64,000 nt of DNA from Ilex aquifolium (Eukaryota; Streptophyta; Magnoliopsida; Aquifoliales; Aquifoliaceae), in the NCBI GenBank assembly GCA_951799425.1, contig OX637392.1:57995093-58059092 (forward strand). The letters run 5' to 3'. This document shows, piece after piece, positions 33,775-44,513 of the stretch (within the stretch, counting starts at the first letter, position 1; each line of letters starts with the position of its first letter). The position numbers were made by a program, and so were the translations under genes. The notes beneath the pieces are model-generated. The model saw only the letters and a program-made list of their open reading frames with translations, was not told the DNA's origin and made no database searches.

Positions 33775-34436
33775 TTAAATTACACACTCTTCAATAATTT
33801 AAACTTTTGGGATAAATGATTGATTAACAAAATAATTATTTGTTTCATTTATCAGAAGTCGCTGCCACCACCACAAAAAAAGAAAGAAAAAAAGAAAGAG
33901 CCGTTTTCTTTGGGGAATTTCGCCCGAGCTACTTTGATTTAGTGGTTCTCTTGCATGTGTTATATCACATCTTTATAAAAGTTAGACGATTTACTACTTG
34001 GTGGGATGATGTTTTATTTGCTGTAGAATGATACAAATCAAGACAAATAGACCCCTGTTTTATACCTTAGTGTGTTGTCATTCAACGGTCATCCTTATAG
34101 AATGATTTTCAGCGAAAGTCGGTCGGTGATGGCGTCAAAGTTAGGCCCAAATTTAGCATTTACATAAGGTGACATGTTGAATTATAAATACTTAAATTAC
34201 ACATTCTTTAATAGTTTAAATTTTTAGAATAAATTATTAATTAAAAAAATAATTATTAATTTCATTTATAAAAGTTGGACGATTTATTAGTTATGGGTGA
34301 TCGAGATACATAGTTGGAAGCCAACCATTCACCTTGGTGAGATGATGTTTTATTTCCTATTTAAATGAGACAAATCAAGACAAATAGGCCCCCATGCTTT
34401 ACTCCTTGGTGTGTGGTCATTAAACGGTCGCCGCAA

Positions 34437-34680
34437 TTTTTTTTTTTTCTTGCTGGTCAAAAAAGAGTGGGGTAAAAGAGTGCGTCAGAAACCACTCCGA
34501 TAGACCCTCACTGGTAGAATTATAAGACCCTTGACCGCGCCTATTACTCTTCTTGGGAACAAACCTAGCTAGACTAGTATATCGATTAACCACCAAGCCT
34601 CAATATAGACTCCAACACTTGAACCTCCAACCTCAGGGTGAAAAGTTCGGGCGTACCTCAATTTGGGAGAATTGAAAAAT
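34437..34680 (-). mobile_element. Candidate SINE with poly(A) tail, minus strand
   Basis: A T-run at 34437-34449 would be the tail of a minus-strand retroposon of about 240 bp that interrupts the second copy of the duplicated upstream DNA. On its own strand GGAGGTTCAAGTGTTGGAG resembles a Pol III B box. No clean target duplication was found. Confidence 0.4.
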
Positions 34681-35039
34681 AACTTTCGCCCAATAGTGTT
34701 TTCAGCAAAAGTTAGTCAGTGGTGGCGTCAAAGCCTTCCTCACTCTTGAAGCCGCTCTCCATTATATTTTCTCTTAATGGTAAATTACTTATAGTGTATA
34801 ACTTATATATGGTGGATGATATACCATTAATAAAATTGAATGAAAATATAATAAAAAGAATTTGAATTCCAATTAGGAGTTGGGATCCACATCATAAATT
34901 TACTTATAAAAAATGAAAAATTTATAATTGATGCAACCATTATCCTTGATGATACTAAAAATACGGTCAAAGTTGAGTTCGGACGTTTAGCTCGGTTGGT
35001 TAGATCGCGCATCTCATGGCGAGCTGCTAGTGTAAATCA

Positions 35040-35536
35040 GGTCAGCTTTCCCCAGCAACAGTGCCACTAAGGTCACCTCAAGGATGACAGCTGGGAATCG
35101 CCAAAGCATTACACATAAAGCGCGATAGTCTCACATTCAGGCAAGAAAACGGTAACCACCAAGGTGCCATCCACGACAGCTGCATAACAACCGCAACCAT
35201 TATGAAGGAGGGGGCAAGGATCACGCTAAGGAATCAGAAGAGGCCCTAGAAGACTATAAATAAGAGTCATGTCCCTCACAAAAAACACAAGCAACTAGCC
35301 TAAGCAAATATTATGTGTAATCCCCTCCCCTTTATCAATAAAATCTTCCCACGAGCAAGAGACTCCTCTGAGAGTGGATTAGTCGAGTTCTCGAACTGGT
35401 GAACTACTATAAACTCCATGTTTGCAATCTCCCCATCACACTTGTCTAATTCCAAAGAGCCTAGGAGCTCAGACTGGGTCATCCAGTAACACCCAAAGAA
35501 TCTTAACTCTTATCAATTGTTGAACACACACCATCA
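35040..35536 (+). repeat. Partial or solo gypsy LTR
   Basis: It contains CTATAAATAAGAG (TATA-like, about 35255), TCAATAAAATC (polyadenylation, about 35336), then GAGTGGATTAGTCGAG..GGTGAACTACTATAAACTCC and the end CACACCATCA. The same order of motifs occurs in the 3' LTR at 13632-14312. The 5' boundary is uncertain and no target duplication was found. Confidence 0.6.
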
Positions 35537-36092
35537 ATCCTAATCTTCAAAAGCAAATGATTTAGCATATAGCATAACATTACTGAAAGATATATATCAT
35601 CAGCCATGAAAATGACAAAAGGGAAAATGCATGACTTTTCTATGGCCTTGAAAATGGACAGCAAGACGACGAAAACAATTATCAACCATACATAATTAAC
35701 TCGGACAGGATGGGTGTTGATGGCCCCACAAACTAGGTCGTTTAACTGGAGAGAGTGCTGGGACATATATTTTTTACATTTTTGAGTTCGAATGTAAATG
35801 ATCACATAAAATTCGAGTTTAATCGATACACATAATTTTAACAAAGGATGATTCATCAATTTGTTGTACCAGACTTGCTAAACTTGCAGAAACTCTTCCC
35901 ACACATAACAAGGTTGGACACCCCTAGTTAGTAATCATATAGATAGTTAAGATTAGTTTATAAGCCAAATTATTAAGTTTCTTCACTTTTAGCAACATGA
36001 TTTTTAGTTGGATGTTTATTCATGGTATTAGAATAAATTTGTGGAGGTTTCGAAAAAATCTCTATTTTGTTCGATATGGATTAGCTAGAAAG
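35537..36092. other. Unannotated AT-rich intergenic DNA
   Basis: A 118-codon minus-strand frame (35503-35859) resembles no family I know and overlaps the end of the neighbouring LTR. I see no promoter, RNA or repeat signal. Confidence 0.4.
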
Positions 36093-36420
36093 TTATACAT
36101 GGCAAGCGAGAATTTTTTAGAGGTTTTTGGAAAGTATCTGTTTTGACTTCAATATGATCCTTTGGTCATGAAGGTTACCGAGGGCTAGAGTTTATGGATG
36201 GAACAATTAGCAAAACTCCCTCCAATTGATTTGGTATTCGATGCTTTTTTATTCGTGTCAATGCTACACATCGTTATATTTCTGATTCAGTCTTTTAATT
36301 ATTCTATTTATCTCTTTATGATAATTTAAAAAAGTCCTAAGCCTTCGGATACAAAGGGCTCAATGATAGTGTACCATGGAGGTAATTGGTGATAAGTGGG
36401 AAACAGATGGCATCAACAAT
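36093..36420 (+). repeat. Dispersed repeat, copy 2
   Basis: Matches 14316-14755 in the same orientation in three blocks, with a shorter spacing between the last two. Probably derived from the same copia-type source as the remnant at 37440-37916. Confidence 0.6.
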
Positions 36421-37439
36421 GGTAGCCATTAAGAGATTAAGTGCTACAAAGAGAATGCCAAAATAAAGGATGGTAGGTGTTCCAAGTAGTCATTAATATT
36501 ATTAGACGTTTAGGTGTTCAAAGTAGCCAAAATTTTCTACAGATAAAAAATGGAGGTATTTCGAAAATATTTCAAAATTAAAAAATAGAAAAAATTTAAA
36601 ATCTTGTTTTTAAAATTACCTGAAATACCACAAAACATAATAATTTTCATATTCAATAACCAATTCGTCTCGATTTACGTGGGACACCACAACCTTTCGT
36701 CTGTTTCGATGAAAGAAAAAAAAAATGAAATATTAATCCTTGTGAAAGAGACATTCAATCTCGGCCCTTGCAGTTTTCAACAGCCACTTCTTTATAATCC
36801 ACCCACCAGTTGAAAATAGGCGGAAAAATACATATGACACTATGCTTTCAAGTATAAATGGCAAATACAAGTGGAGTTAATTGCATAACCTTCCCCAGTC
36901 CTCAGTCCTAACCTATTGAAATTTCTGTACAAACATTTTATTACATAAGCCTATGTTATTGATAACTTGTATTCCGAGTCTACTTGGATTTTTTGTTTGG
37001 AGATTTTCATTGGGAACCTGTTGAAAGGATTCTTGGCACTAGCTCCCTATAACAATTCCTGAAAGTGTATTATTTTCAACTGGCATTGGATCAGGAGTTA
37101 CTATCAATAATTGCGGTGCAACTAGCGCTTTACTACTGATGCTATTACGTAAATAGGTTCAACAATCAGTAGTGTTGTTAGCTTTCAAAAAAAAGATGTA
37201 ATTGTGTCAATTCTTTCTCCATCTACTTGCTTTTTGTTACTACGACCTATGATGCATCATTGAGCCCGCCTTTTGTTTTACGCCTTATTATGCACCGTTG
37301 AGCCCACCTTTTGCTTGGATAAGGATTTTCTAATACTTTATTGGTTTGGTCTTTTGTTGAATATTGATTTGACTACTAATTGGTAAAAGGTAGTTCAGTC
37401 AAACATGAACTTTGGTGATTGAGTTTCAAGTCTTTTAGA
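36421..37439. other. Intergenic DNA without recognisable genes
   Basis: Mixed AT-rich sequence. A frame at 36604-36813 has no family resemblance. Two near-identical phrases, TTGAGCCC(G/A)CCTTTTG, about 45 bp apart near 37260-37313, form a short tandem duplication. Confidence 0.4.
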
Positions 37440-37916
37440 AGTTCTTCTTCCCCAGCAGCAACGTGGTCTTTGGCCATTATCGACGATGAGGAAGAGTGAT
37501 CAGAAATTGGGTCTTGATCTATTTTGTTTTGGGTCTTTTTGGGGAAAACCAAATTTGGTGTAAAAAAAAAAAATTTCGGGGACTATTAATATTATAACTG
37601 TGTGATAGAATGGTGATGTTCTCTCTTACCTTTATTTCAAAAACTTTGTAATCTCTAACTTTTAATAGTGAAATATTGTTGTTGTGTGTGTTTCGTTTGT
37701 AGACGTAGACCTGCTTGTTAAGCCGAATCACGTAAATCTTGTGTGTTATATTTTTCTTTTTCTTTGCGTTGTTATTTTATTTGTAGTCTTGATTCATAAT
37801 AAACTGATATCAGATCTTTGATGTCGAGATTACTATAACAAAATTCGAGATAGAAAAATTTGATGGTGAGAGAGGATTTTTTCAGAGGTTTTTGGAAATT
37901 ATGTATTTTGAACTTC
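37440..37916 (+). mobile_element. Copia remnant: LTR end, primer site and gag start
   Basis: An LTR-like 3' end (CTTGTTAAGCCGAATCACGTAAATC...TTGATTCATAATAAA) is followed by CTGATATCAGATC, a decayed TGGTATCAGAGC primer site, and then by a gag-like start reading FEIEKFDGERGF (about 37838-37875). A TIR element inserted at 37917 cuts it off. Confidence 0.6.
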
Positions 37917-38196
37917 GGGCGTGTTTGGTTTTGTTTTCGAAAACTGTTTTTTGTCCTCAAAATTTTAAAAACATCCAAAATCTATTTGTTTAGCATTTTT
38001 GTTCTCAATTTTTTTGGAAAAAAATGAGATTTGGAGCACAAAAACAGAAAACAAGCCTGACTTGTTTTATGAGTTTTCAGGCTAAAATAGAAAACAAGGG
38101 AAACAACCCGTCCTCTTTAATGAGGTCCACCCATCAAACTTCATTAGCAGCAAAATGCATTCTTTTTGTTGAAGTATAAAACCCCTTCACTTAGGG

Positions 38197-38198
<2 letters not shown>

Positions 38199-38257
<59 letters not shown>
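38199..38257. repeat. (TC)n microsatellite
   Basis: About 28 uninterrupted CT dinucleotides followed by TTTGTGCAACG. The surrounding sequence looks like a captured promoter or 5' leader. Confidence 0.95.
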
Positions 38258-38260
<3 letters not shown>

Positions 38261-38339
38261 TGCAACGACACTGTGCAACGAAGACCAGAGCCAGGGGGAT
38301 CGCTGCTTTGTCGTCGGAGTTTCTCTCTCCACTTCGGCA

Positions 38340-38695
38340 AATCCAGACGAACCAACACTTCGGTGGTGATTTTGGGTTCGGTGGTGATTCTGGGTTTTAC
38401 TGATTCGGTGGTGGTTATAGGTTTTGGGTGGTTGTGGGTTTCGGTGGTGCTTTGTGGGTTTTGGTGGTGGTTGTGGGTTTCTGTGGTTATGAGTTTGGTG
38501 AATGAGTTTGTGGGTTTTTGTGGTGGTTGTGGGTTGTCTTCGGTGGTGATTGTGCTAGGTTGTCTTCTGTAGTGGTTGTGCTGGGTTGTCTTCTGTGATG
38601 GTTGTGGGTTGTCTTCGGTTGTGGTTTCTGTGGTGGTTGTGTTGTTGTTTTCGGTGGTGGTTGTGGGTTTCTGTGGTTATGAGTTTGGTCCAAAC
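38340..38695. repeat. GGTGGTTGTGGGTTT cryptic repeat
   Basis: Irregular tandem copies of a 15-24 bp unit around TCGGTGGTGGTTGTGGGTTT. Frames across it give Gly/Val-rich or His/Pro/Thr-rich strings and are not genes. Confidence 0.85.
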
Positions 38696-39629
38696 AAATT
38701 TTATAATTTTTGTTCTTTAAAACTATTTTAAAAAATATATAACCAAACAGGTTTCTGTAGTTGTGTTTGGTAACGTTTTCAGTTTTTAGCTTTTTAAAAA
38801 AATAAAAATTGAAACAGTTTTAATTTTCTTTCTTTAAAAAATGAAAAATGAAAACTGAAAACCTGTTTGATTATATTTTCTGTTATAAAAAAAAATGAAA
38901 TACTTTCATGCTAGTTTAACTGTAAAAATAACAGAATATAAGGATAACACATTAAGGCATAACATAATTCATAAAACATTCATACTACAAATATATTCCA
39001 TAATTTACAAACATCCAAGATAATAATCTATATAAACATCAACTCATTGATAGCAATTCGAGATAATAATCTATATACACCAAAAATCATGTCTCAATGT
39101 CCAGCACTTGCCCACAACTCATTGACAATGCAATCTCGTACACGAGCCATTTGACGAATCTGAGTTTGATTGATATCTACTTCAATCGGATTCTCTGAAG
39201 TCGATACTGCACACTAAAAAAAAAGTCCATATTCACGAGAAATGCCAGAAGTACCAGACACAAATCACATGTATTTCTTCGTACAAAGATCATGTGAACA
39301 AATTCATTCATTTAATGACCATGAAAGCATAATCCAAAGCACGTAAAAAAAAACCATTGTCAAGGCCCAAAGTAGAATACACTAATTGACAGGCAATATC
39401 ATATGATAACATTACCACCAGATCTAGCCACAGAAATACGTCAAAATACCATCCATCATCGCAGTAGCTGCAAGTTTTTGATCTATTTATGAACCCAAAA
39501 AAGCTAAAAAACAGGGTATAGAAGCAGGGTTTTCTAGTCACTAATGGATATATAAATTTATGACACTTTTGATAAAACACAAATACCAAACCCGTCAGAA
39601 CCATGTAATTGTTGGCACCTCCACCACTC

Positions 39630-39877
39630 TTATGCACTCTTCTTGTCTTTCAATGGACCCCTGGGGATCTTACTCAATACCTTTGCATCAAAGACTGCAT
39701 ACTGCTTCTTGATCTCAACCATTGCCTTCTCTGCAAATGGGTCTATCTGGTCCTCATACTTATCATACACCACAGGAACCGTGTGCAGCAAAACAAAAGT
39801 TATGTAGAACAAGGTCAAGAAGTTGCAGCAACTGCCCACAATTGACAAGACCCACAAGCCAGCAATCACAGATATTT
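39630..39877 (-). pseudogene. Captured reticulon-like (RTNLB) C-terminal exon
   Basis: The minus strand reads [20 protein letters not shown] followed by [40 protein letters not shown] and [15 protein letters not shown], then a stop at 39630. This is the end of the second hydrophobic hairpin and C-terminus of a plant reticulon, a protein that shapes ER tubules. Only the last third of the family domain is present; the first hairpin is missing and a 24-base G-run sits just upstream. It lies inside a TIR element and so is most likely a transduplicated fragment rather than a resident gene. Confidence 0.85.
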
Positions 39878-39881
39878 CAAA

Positions 39882-39905
39882 GGGGGGGGGGGGGGGGGGG
39901 GGGGG
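39882..39905. repeat. 24-base poly(G) run
   Basis: An uninterrupted G-run between the two captured gene fragments. Assembly or sequencing uncertainty is possible at such a run. Confidence 0.9.
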
Positions 39906-40011
39906 AATAGATCCAAAAACCAAATAGCAGAAAAATCGTCACCAATAAAACCAAAAAATTATATTCAACCCATCAAAGATAAAATAAATATTTTAATAGA
40001 CAAACATATAC

Positions 40012-40152
40012 CTGCATGTTAACTTTAAGGACATCAAGGGGGGTGATCACGAAATGGGTAGTTCCAGCACTAAGCATACCACCAATTGCACAAACCCCAT
40101 AATAGAGAAGAAGTTGTGAATTCCTCACATATTCTTCTTCTTTCAATTTTAC
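40012..40152 (-). pseudogene. Captured mitochondrial phosphate-carrier-like exon
   Basis: The minus strand reads KLKEEEYVRNSQLLLYYGVC then AIGGMLSAGTTHFVITPLDV and LKVNMQ, ending at CAG|GTATAT, a splice donor at 40011-40010. This matches the start of the first repeat of a plant mitochondrial phosphate carrier, including the carrier signature PLDVLK (the PxD part of Px[DE]xx[KR]). A leader exon with donor ACCAAG|GTAAGTCC (near 40494) lies upstream, suggesting that 5' leader, first intron and first coding exon were captured together. It points toward the reticulon fragment on the same strand. Confidence 0.82.
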
Positions 40153-41009
40153 CTCCTATTATTCACTACTTACGAACAAAACCCACCAGAAAATTTATAC
40201 CAAATCGAATGGATCTAATTCATAATAAAGTCTAACACACAGAAAAAAATACAAAAAACACATAGAAACAGATCTAACACAAAAATCAGATCTAATAAAT
40301 TTTTTTACAAAAATCAAATCTACCACAAAAAAAAAAAAAATCAGATCTAACAGTAACACAAAACCTACAGATCTAATACATAAATCTAGCACAAAGAAAT
40401 AACCTAGATCTAAGGAATCTAGCTACTGAGAGAAATAGAGAGATATCCAAAAAACAGGGAAAAAATTCTGAAAACCCTAGATCTAAGGACTTACCTTGGT
40501 GAGAGAGCTTCAAATGAGAGAGAAGAAGCTGCTGTGAACGAAGCTGTTGCTGGAACTCCTCCGCTGGACGAAAGGAATGAGAGAGACAATGAGATGAGAG
40601 AGACGATGAGATGAAAGAGAGTTTAAGGGTTTAAATATTTTTGCTTGAGGGTTTTTTGGTAGAGGCAACAAGACTCGATGGTAGGATTTCATTAAATGTT
40701 TTCCGCCCGTTTCCGTTTTTTTTTTTTTTTTGAAACGACTTTTTTTCGTTTTCAAAATCTGAGGCAAATTTGAAAACGGTTTTAGTTAAAAAAAAAAAAA
40801 AAAACTAAAATGGTTACCAAACGAGTTTAAATTTTGGGTTTTCAAAAAAATTGAAAACAAAAACGAAAAAATTGAAAACCAAACCGTTACCAAACGGACC
40901 CTAAAAATTTTTAAAAACACTTTCTTAAAACTCTCCCAAAAAATAGTTTTCAAATACTGTTTTTTGATATACAAACCAAACATGCCCTTAGTTTCTCAAT
41001 TTCCTTAGT

Positions 41010-44000
41010 CAGCTATAGAGTAATCATCCTTAGTCAACTTGGATTTATTAAATCTTGTGAAAACCAAGATTAGAAGTATTAATAAGGATGTGGCTATGAG
41101 AAATGTGTTTGGACAATGGGAACATGTGGACAATTACAATTGTCATAACAGAGGAAGGATTTGGGTTGGGTGGAACCTTCATACTTTAAAAGGGAATAAA
41201 ATCTCTGCAACTGAGCAAGTTATTCATTGTTTTGTACACCACATGGAGACAAATGACTCCTTTTATGCTTCCTTTGTGTATGGCTCTAACGAGGAACAAG
41301 ATAGAAGACATCTTTGGGGTAATCTGATTTATCATGCTGGAATGTTTGCCTCTTTGCCCTGAACTATTCTAGGGGACTTTAATGCCATTAGACATACTCA
41401 AGAATCAATGGGTTGTTCTGGCAGATGGTGCCAGTCCAATGAAGACTTTGATGATTGTCTACAATAAGCTGAATTAGTGGAGCTTAAGTTCTCTGGTTGC
41501 CTATTTACATGGAATGATCGCATAATTGAGGCATGGTGTATTGTCAGGAAGCTGGATAGGGTGCTGCTGAATGAAGAATGGAATATCAGATTTCAACAAT
41601 CTGAGGCTGTTTTTTTGCCACCAAGTATGTTAGATCATAGCCCTGATTTACTTAAGATTGGTCAAGAAAAAAGGAAAAGAAGGAGTCCTTTCAAGTTCTT
41701 TAACTTCTTGGCTGAGAGGCTGGATTTTCTACCTGTGGTTGAACAAAATTGGAGGGAACCCATCCAGGGAACTCTTCAATACCAGGTGTGCTGCAAATTG
41801 AAGAAACTAAGGGAATTATTCAAGACAAAGAGCAGAGAGCTTGGTGATGTTTCAATTAGGGCAAGGGAAGCAAAAGAGGCCTTATAAAACTGCTAGAGAG
41901 AGTTAGTTACTGATCCACTTAACAATAATTTGAGACTTGATGAGAGGCAACTTCTTGCTTCCTACTCAGCAGCTGCTAGAATTGAGGAATCTTTCCTTAA
42001 ACAGAAGTTCAGGGTTCTGTGGATGAATGAAGGTGACAAAAACACAAGTTACTTTTTCAAAACCATAACAAAGCGAAGAAATAGAAAGAAGATTTTATCC
42101 TTGCCAACAGAAGATGGCGATTTTATTGAGGGTGAAAGTGCTGTTAAGCAGGATGCTGTTTCTTTTTACCAACATCTGTTGGGTACCAAGAGTCCTACAT
42201 TAAGCTCATAGGCTAGGAGTAGATTACTGGAGAGCATTGTGCAACAGAAGTTATCAGAGCATCAAGCTTCTGATATGGTAAGAGATGTTACTACGGAGGA
42301 GATAAATGAAGTCTTCTTCTCTTTTAATGACCAAAAGGCTCCTGGTCCAGATGGTTTCAATGCCTATTCTAGAAGAAAGCTTGGCCTGTTATTGGAGAGG
42401 ACATTAAAACTGTCATAAAATAATTCTTTTCTAATGGGATCCTTTTGAAGGAGTTCAATGCCACCATCATCACATTGGTTCCTAAAATTCCTAATGCATC
42501 ATGTATGGGGGAGTTTAGGCTTATTTCATGCTGCAATGTGTTTTACAAAGCTATCTCAAAGCTTATTGCTAACAGAATCAAAGATGCATTGAAGGATATT
42601 ATTAGCCTCAATCAATCAGCTTTCATCCCTGGAAGGAGGGTCAGCGATAACATTCTTTTGTCCCAAGAGATTATGAGGGATTACCATAAAGATGGAGGGT
42701 CACCCAAATGTGCTGTTAATGTGGACCTTATGAAGGCCTATGATACATTGGATTGAGACTTTATGATGGACACCTTAGGTGCCTTTAATGTTCCAGTCAT
42801 AATGAGGAAGTGGATATGGTCTTGCATTACTTCTCCTAAGTTCTCTATTAACATTAATGGAGAATTTGAAGGTTTTTTTTTTTCCAAATGTGAGAGGATT
42901 GAGGTAGGGGGACCCTATTTCCCCTTACCTCTTTGCTATGGCCATGGAAGTGCTTACGCTGATTGTTCAACATAACATCAGGTCTAATAACAAGTTTAAA
43001 TACCACTGGAGGTGCAAGAAGGTGAAACTCTGTCAGTTAACGTTTGTTGATGACCTGTTGATGTTTTGTCATGGGGATATTAGCTCGGTCTCTACATTGA
43101 AGATGGTTATTGACCAGTTTAAGTGGGTGTCTGGTCTACAAGTCAATCCTACCAAAAGTAATATGTTCATGGTGGCAATCCAACCACAAGATATGGAGCA
43201 GATAAAGTTAATTTTTGGTTTCACTGTGGGCTGCCTCCCTATCAAATACCTTGGAGTGCCTCTCATCTCTACTAGATTGAAAACCACACACTGCACAACC
43301 CTTATTGAGAGAATTGAAAGTAGAGTGAAGGGGTGGACTAATAGATTCTTATCTTATGCAGGCAGGTTGCAACTCATCATCTCTGTCCTTTCTAGCATTC
43401 ATATCTACTGGGCAGCTCACCTCATCTTACCACAACAAGTTTTGGATTGAGTTGAACAAATCATGCAGGTTTTTTTATGGAAAGGGGTTGATCTTAAAAC
43501 TACTGGGGCCAAAATTGCTTGGAAAGATGTGTGTAGGCCAAAGCAAGAAGGAGGTCTATGTATTAAATGCCTGAAAGTTTGGAATGCAGCTCTCATGTTG
43601 AGGCATTTATAGATTCTATTTGAGGACAAAGAGAACTTATGGGCCAAATGGATTCACACTTACCACTTGAAGGGGAGGTCCCTTTGGGTGGTAAGGCCAT
43701 CAAGCAGCAGTTCATGGAATTGGCAAAATATGTTAAAGTTGAGAGACCGGATTAGACCTCACTTGATCCACACTACAGGGAATGGAGAGACGACAAGTCT
43801 ATGGTATGACAATTGGCACCCAATAGGACCTCTTATTTTGAACTGGAACCATAGAATTATTGCTGAGTCTGGTTTATCACAGGAGGCTAAAGTGAGCAGT
43901 ATTATTTGTAACAACCAGTGGCAGTGGCCGCATTCTCCAACAATTGATTTATGTGATATATCAAGCACTATGCCTTCCTATGCCCCAAACCAGGCCAAAG

Positions 44001-44134
44001 TGGATAGTGTCAAGTGGGCTCCTTCTGTCAATGACAAGTTTTCTGCTGCATCTGCTATAGTGTCTAATGCTAGCCTTGATCTAAATAAAATTCAATCTTC
44101 ATTCTTGGTTTGCATACGGATCAATTGTTTGTAG
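41010..44134 (+). pseudogene. Degenerate L1-type LINE (endonuclease plus reverse transcriptase)
   Basis: The AP-endonuclease part (41039-41700) keeps RGRIWVGWN, GDFNAI, LFTWND, KLDRVLLNEEW and MLDHSP. The reverse transcriptase (about 42300-43450) keeps APGPDGF, PNASCMGEFRLISCCN, FIPGRRVSDNIL, LMKAYDTLD and the catalytic FVDDLLMF. The frame is cut by stops near 41361, 41466, 41886, 42210, 42416, 42755, 43448 and 43607. Homology resumes to SLWYDNWHPIGPL and ends near 44100 without the usual zinc-knuckle end or a poly(A) tail; the first part of the endonuclease is also missing. Such proteins nick DNA and copy LINE RNA into it; this copy is dead. Confidence 0.9.
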
Positions 44135-44513
44135 TTTTACATGTTACTGTATTTCTTTACTTGTTATTGTTTCGCTTTTAACAACATAAACAGATTTATA
44201 TGTTTCTATTTAATATTTTTATAACTTTAATATCATTTCAGAATCTTAATAAGTAATTTTCTCATACTGAAAAAATCCACACCAACAAACCATAATACCA
44301 TCATACATGTTTATTTGGAATAAAACAACAAACTCAAACAAAACCCCGCAAGATAACTTTTTTTTTCTCGAGGGGGAACGAAACAACTTTGGGGTGAAAA
44401 ATTGATGGTGTTGAGCTTGCAAAAAGAAAGTCATGAAAAGAGTCAACATTAACCATCGTTTCATCAAGTTGTAGAAGGGCTAGCTAAGTAGCTAACCATG
44501 CAACCATCACCTT
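44135..44513. other. Gap between LINE remnant and MATE gene 2
   Basis: AT-rich DNA leading into the 3' flank of MATE gene 2, including an A-tract on the gene strand near 44357-44375. No gene seen. Confidence 0.5.

Larger units (their letters stand above)
33230..34740. repeat. Duplicated upstream region of MATE gene 1
   Basis: The DNA from GACATGTTAAAATACTTAAATTAC (33230) through the block ending near 34140 recurs from GACATGTTGAATTATAAATAC (34169) to about 34740: shared blocks include AATAATTATT..TTTCATTTAT, the AGACGATTTACTA/GGACGATTTATTA box, GATGATGTTTTATTT and TTTTCAGC(G/A)AAAGT. The first copy holds the MITE; the second holds a T-tailed insert. Confidence 0.75.
37917..40987. mobile_element. 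Harbinger/Tourist-like TIR element carrying host gene fragments
   Basis: The 3071-bp element begins GGGCGTGTTTGGTTT and ends AAACCAAACATGCCC. The triplets next to it, TTC on the left and TTA on the right, would be a TTA-type target duplication with one change. GGG..TGTTTGG ends plus a TTA target are typical of PIF/Harbinger and Tourist elements. Inside are a TC microsatellite, a G/T-rich tract, two gene fragments on the minus strand, and nested inverted A/T-rich blocks with GTTTGGTAACG / CGTTACCAAAC ends. No complete transposase is present, so movement would need help in trans. Confidence 0.65.

Noticed and set aside
35503..35859. 118-codon minus-strand frame as a gene
   Set aside because: No recognisable domain, overlaps an LTR end, AT-rich composition; likely chance.
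39080..39213. Minus-strand reading MARVRDCIVNELWASAGH as the end of a Harbinger transposase
   Set aside because: It would fit the TIR type of the host element, but the stretch is too short and my memory of the family end is not firm enough to call it.
39308..39637. 109-codon minus-strand frame after the reticulon stop
   Set aside because: It starts in the untranslated tail of the captured reticulon fragment and matches no known protein.
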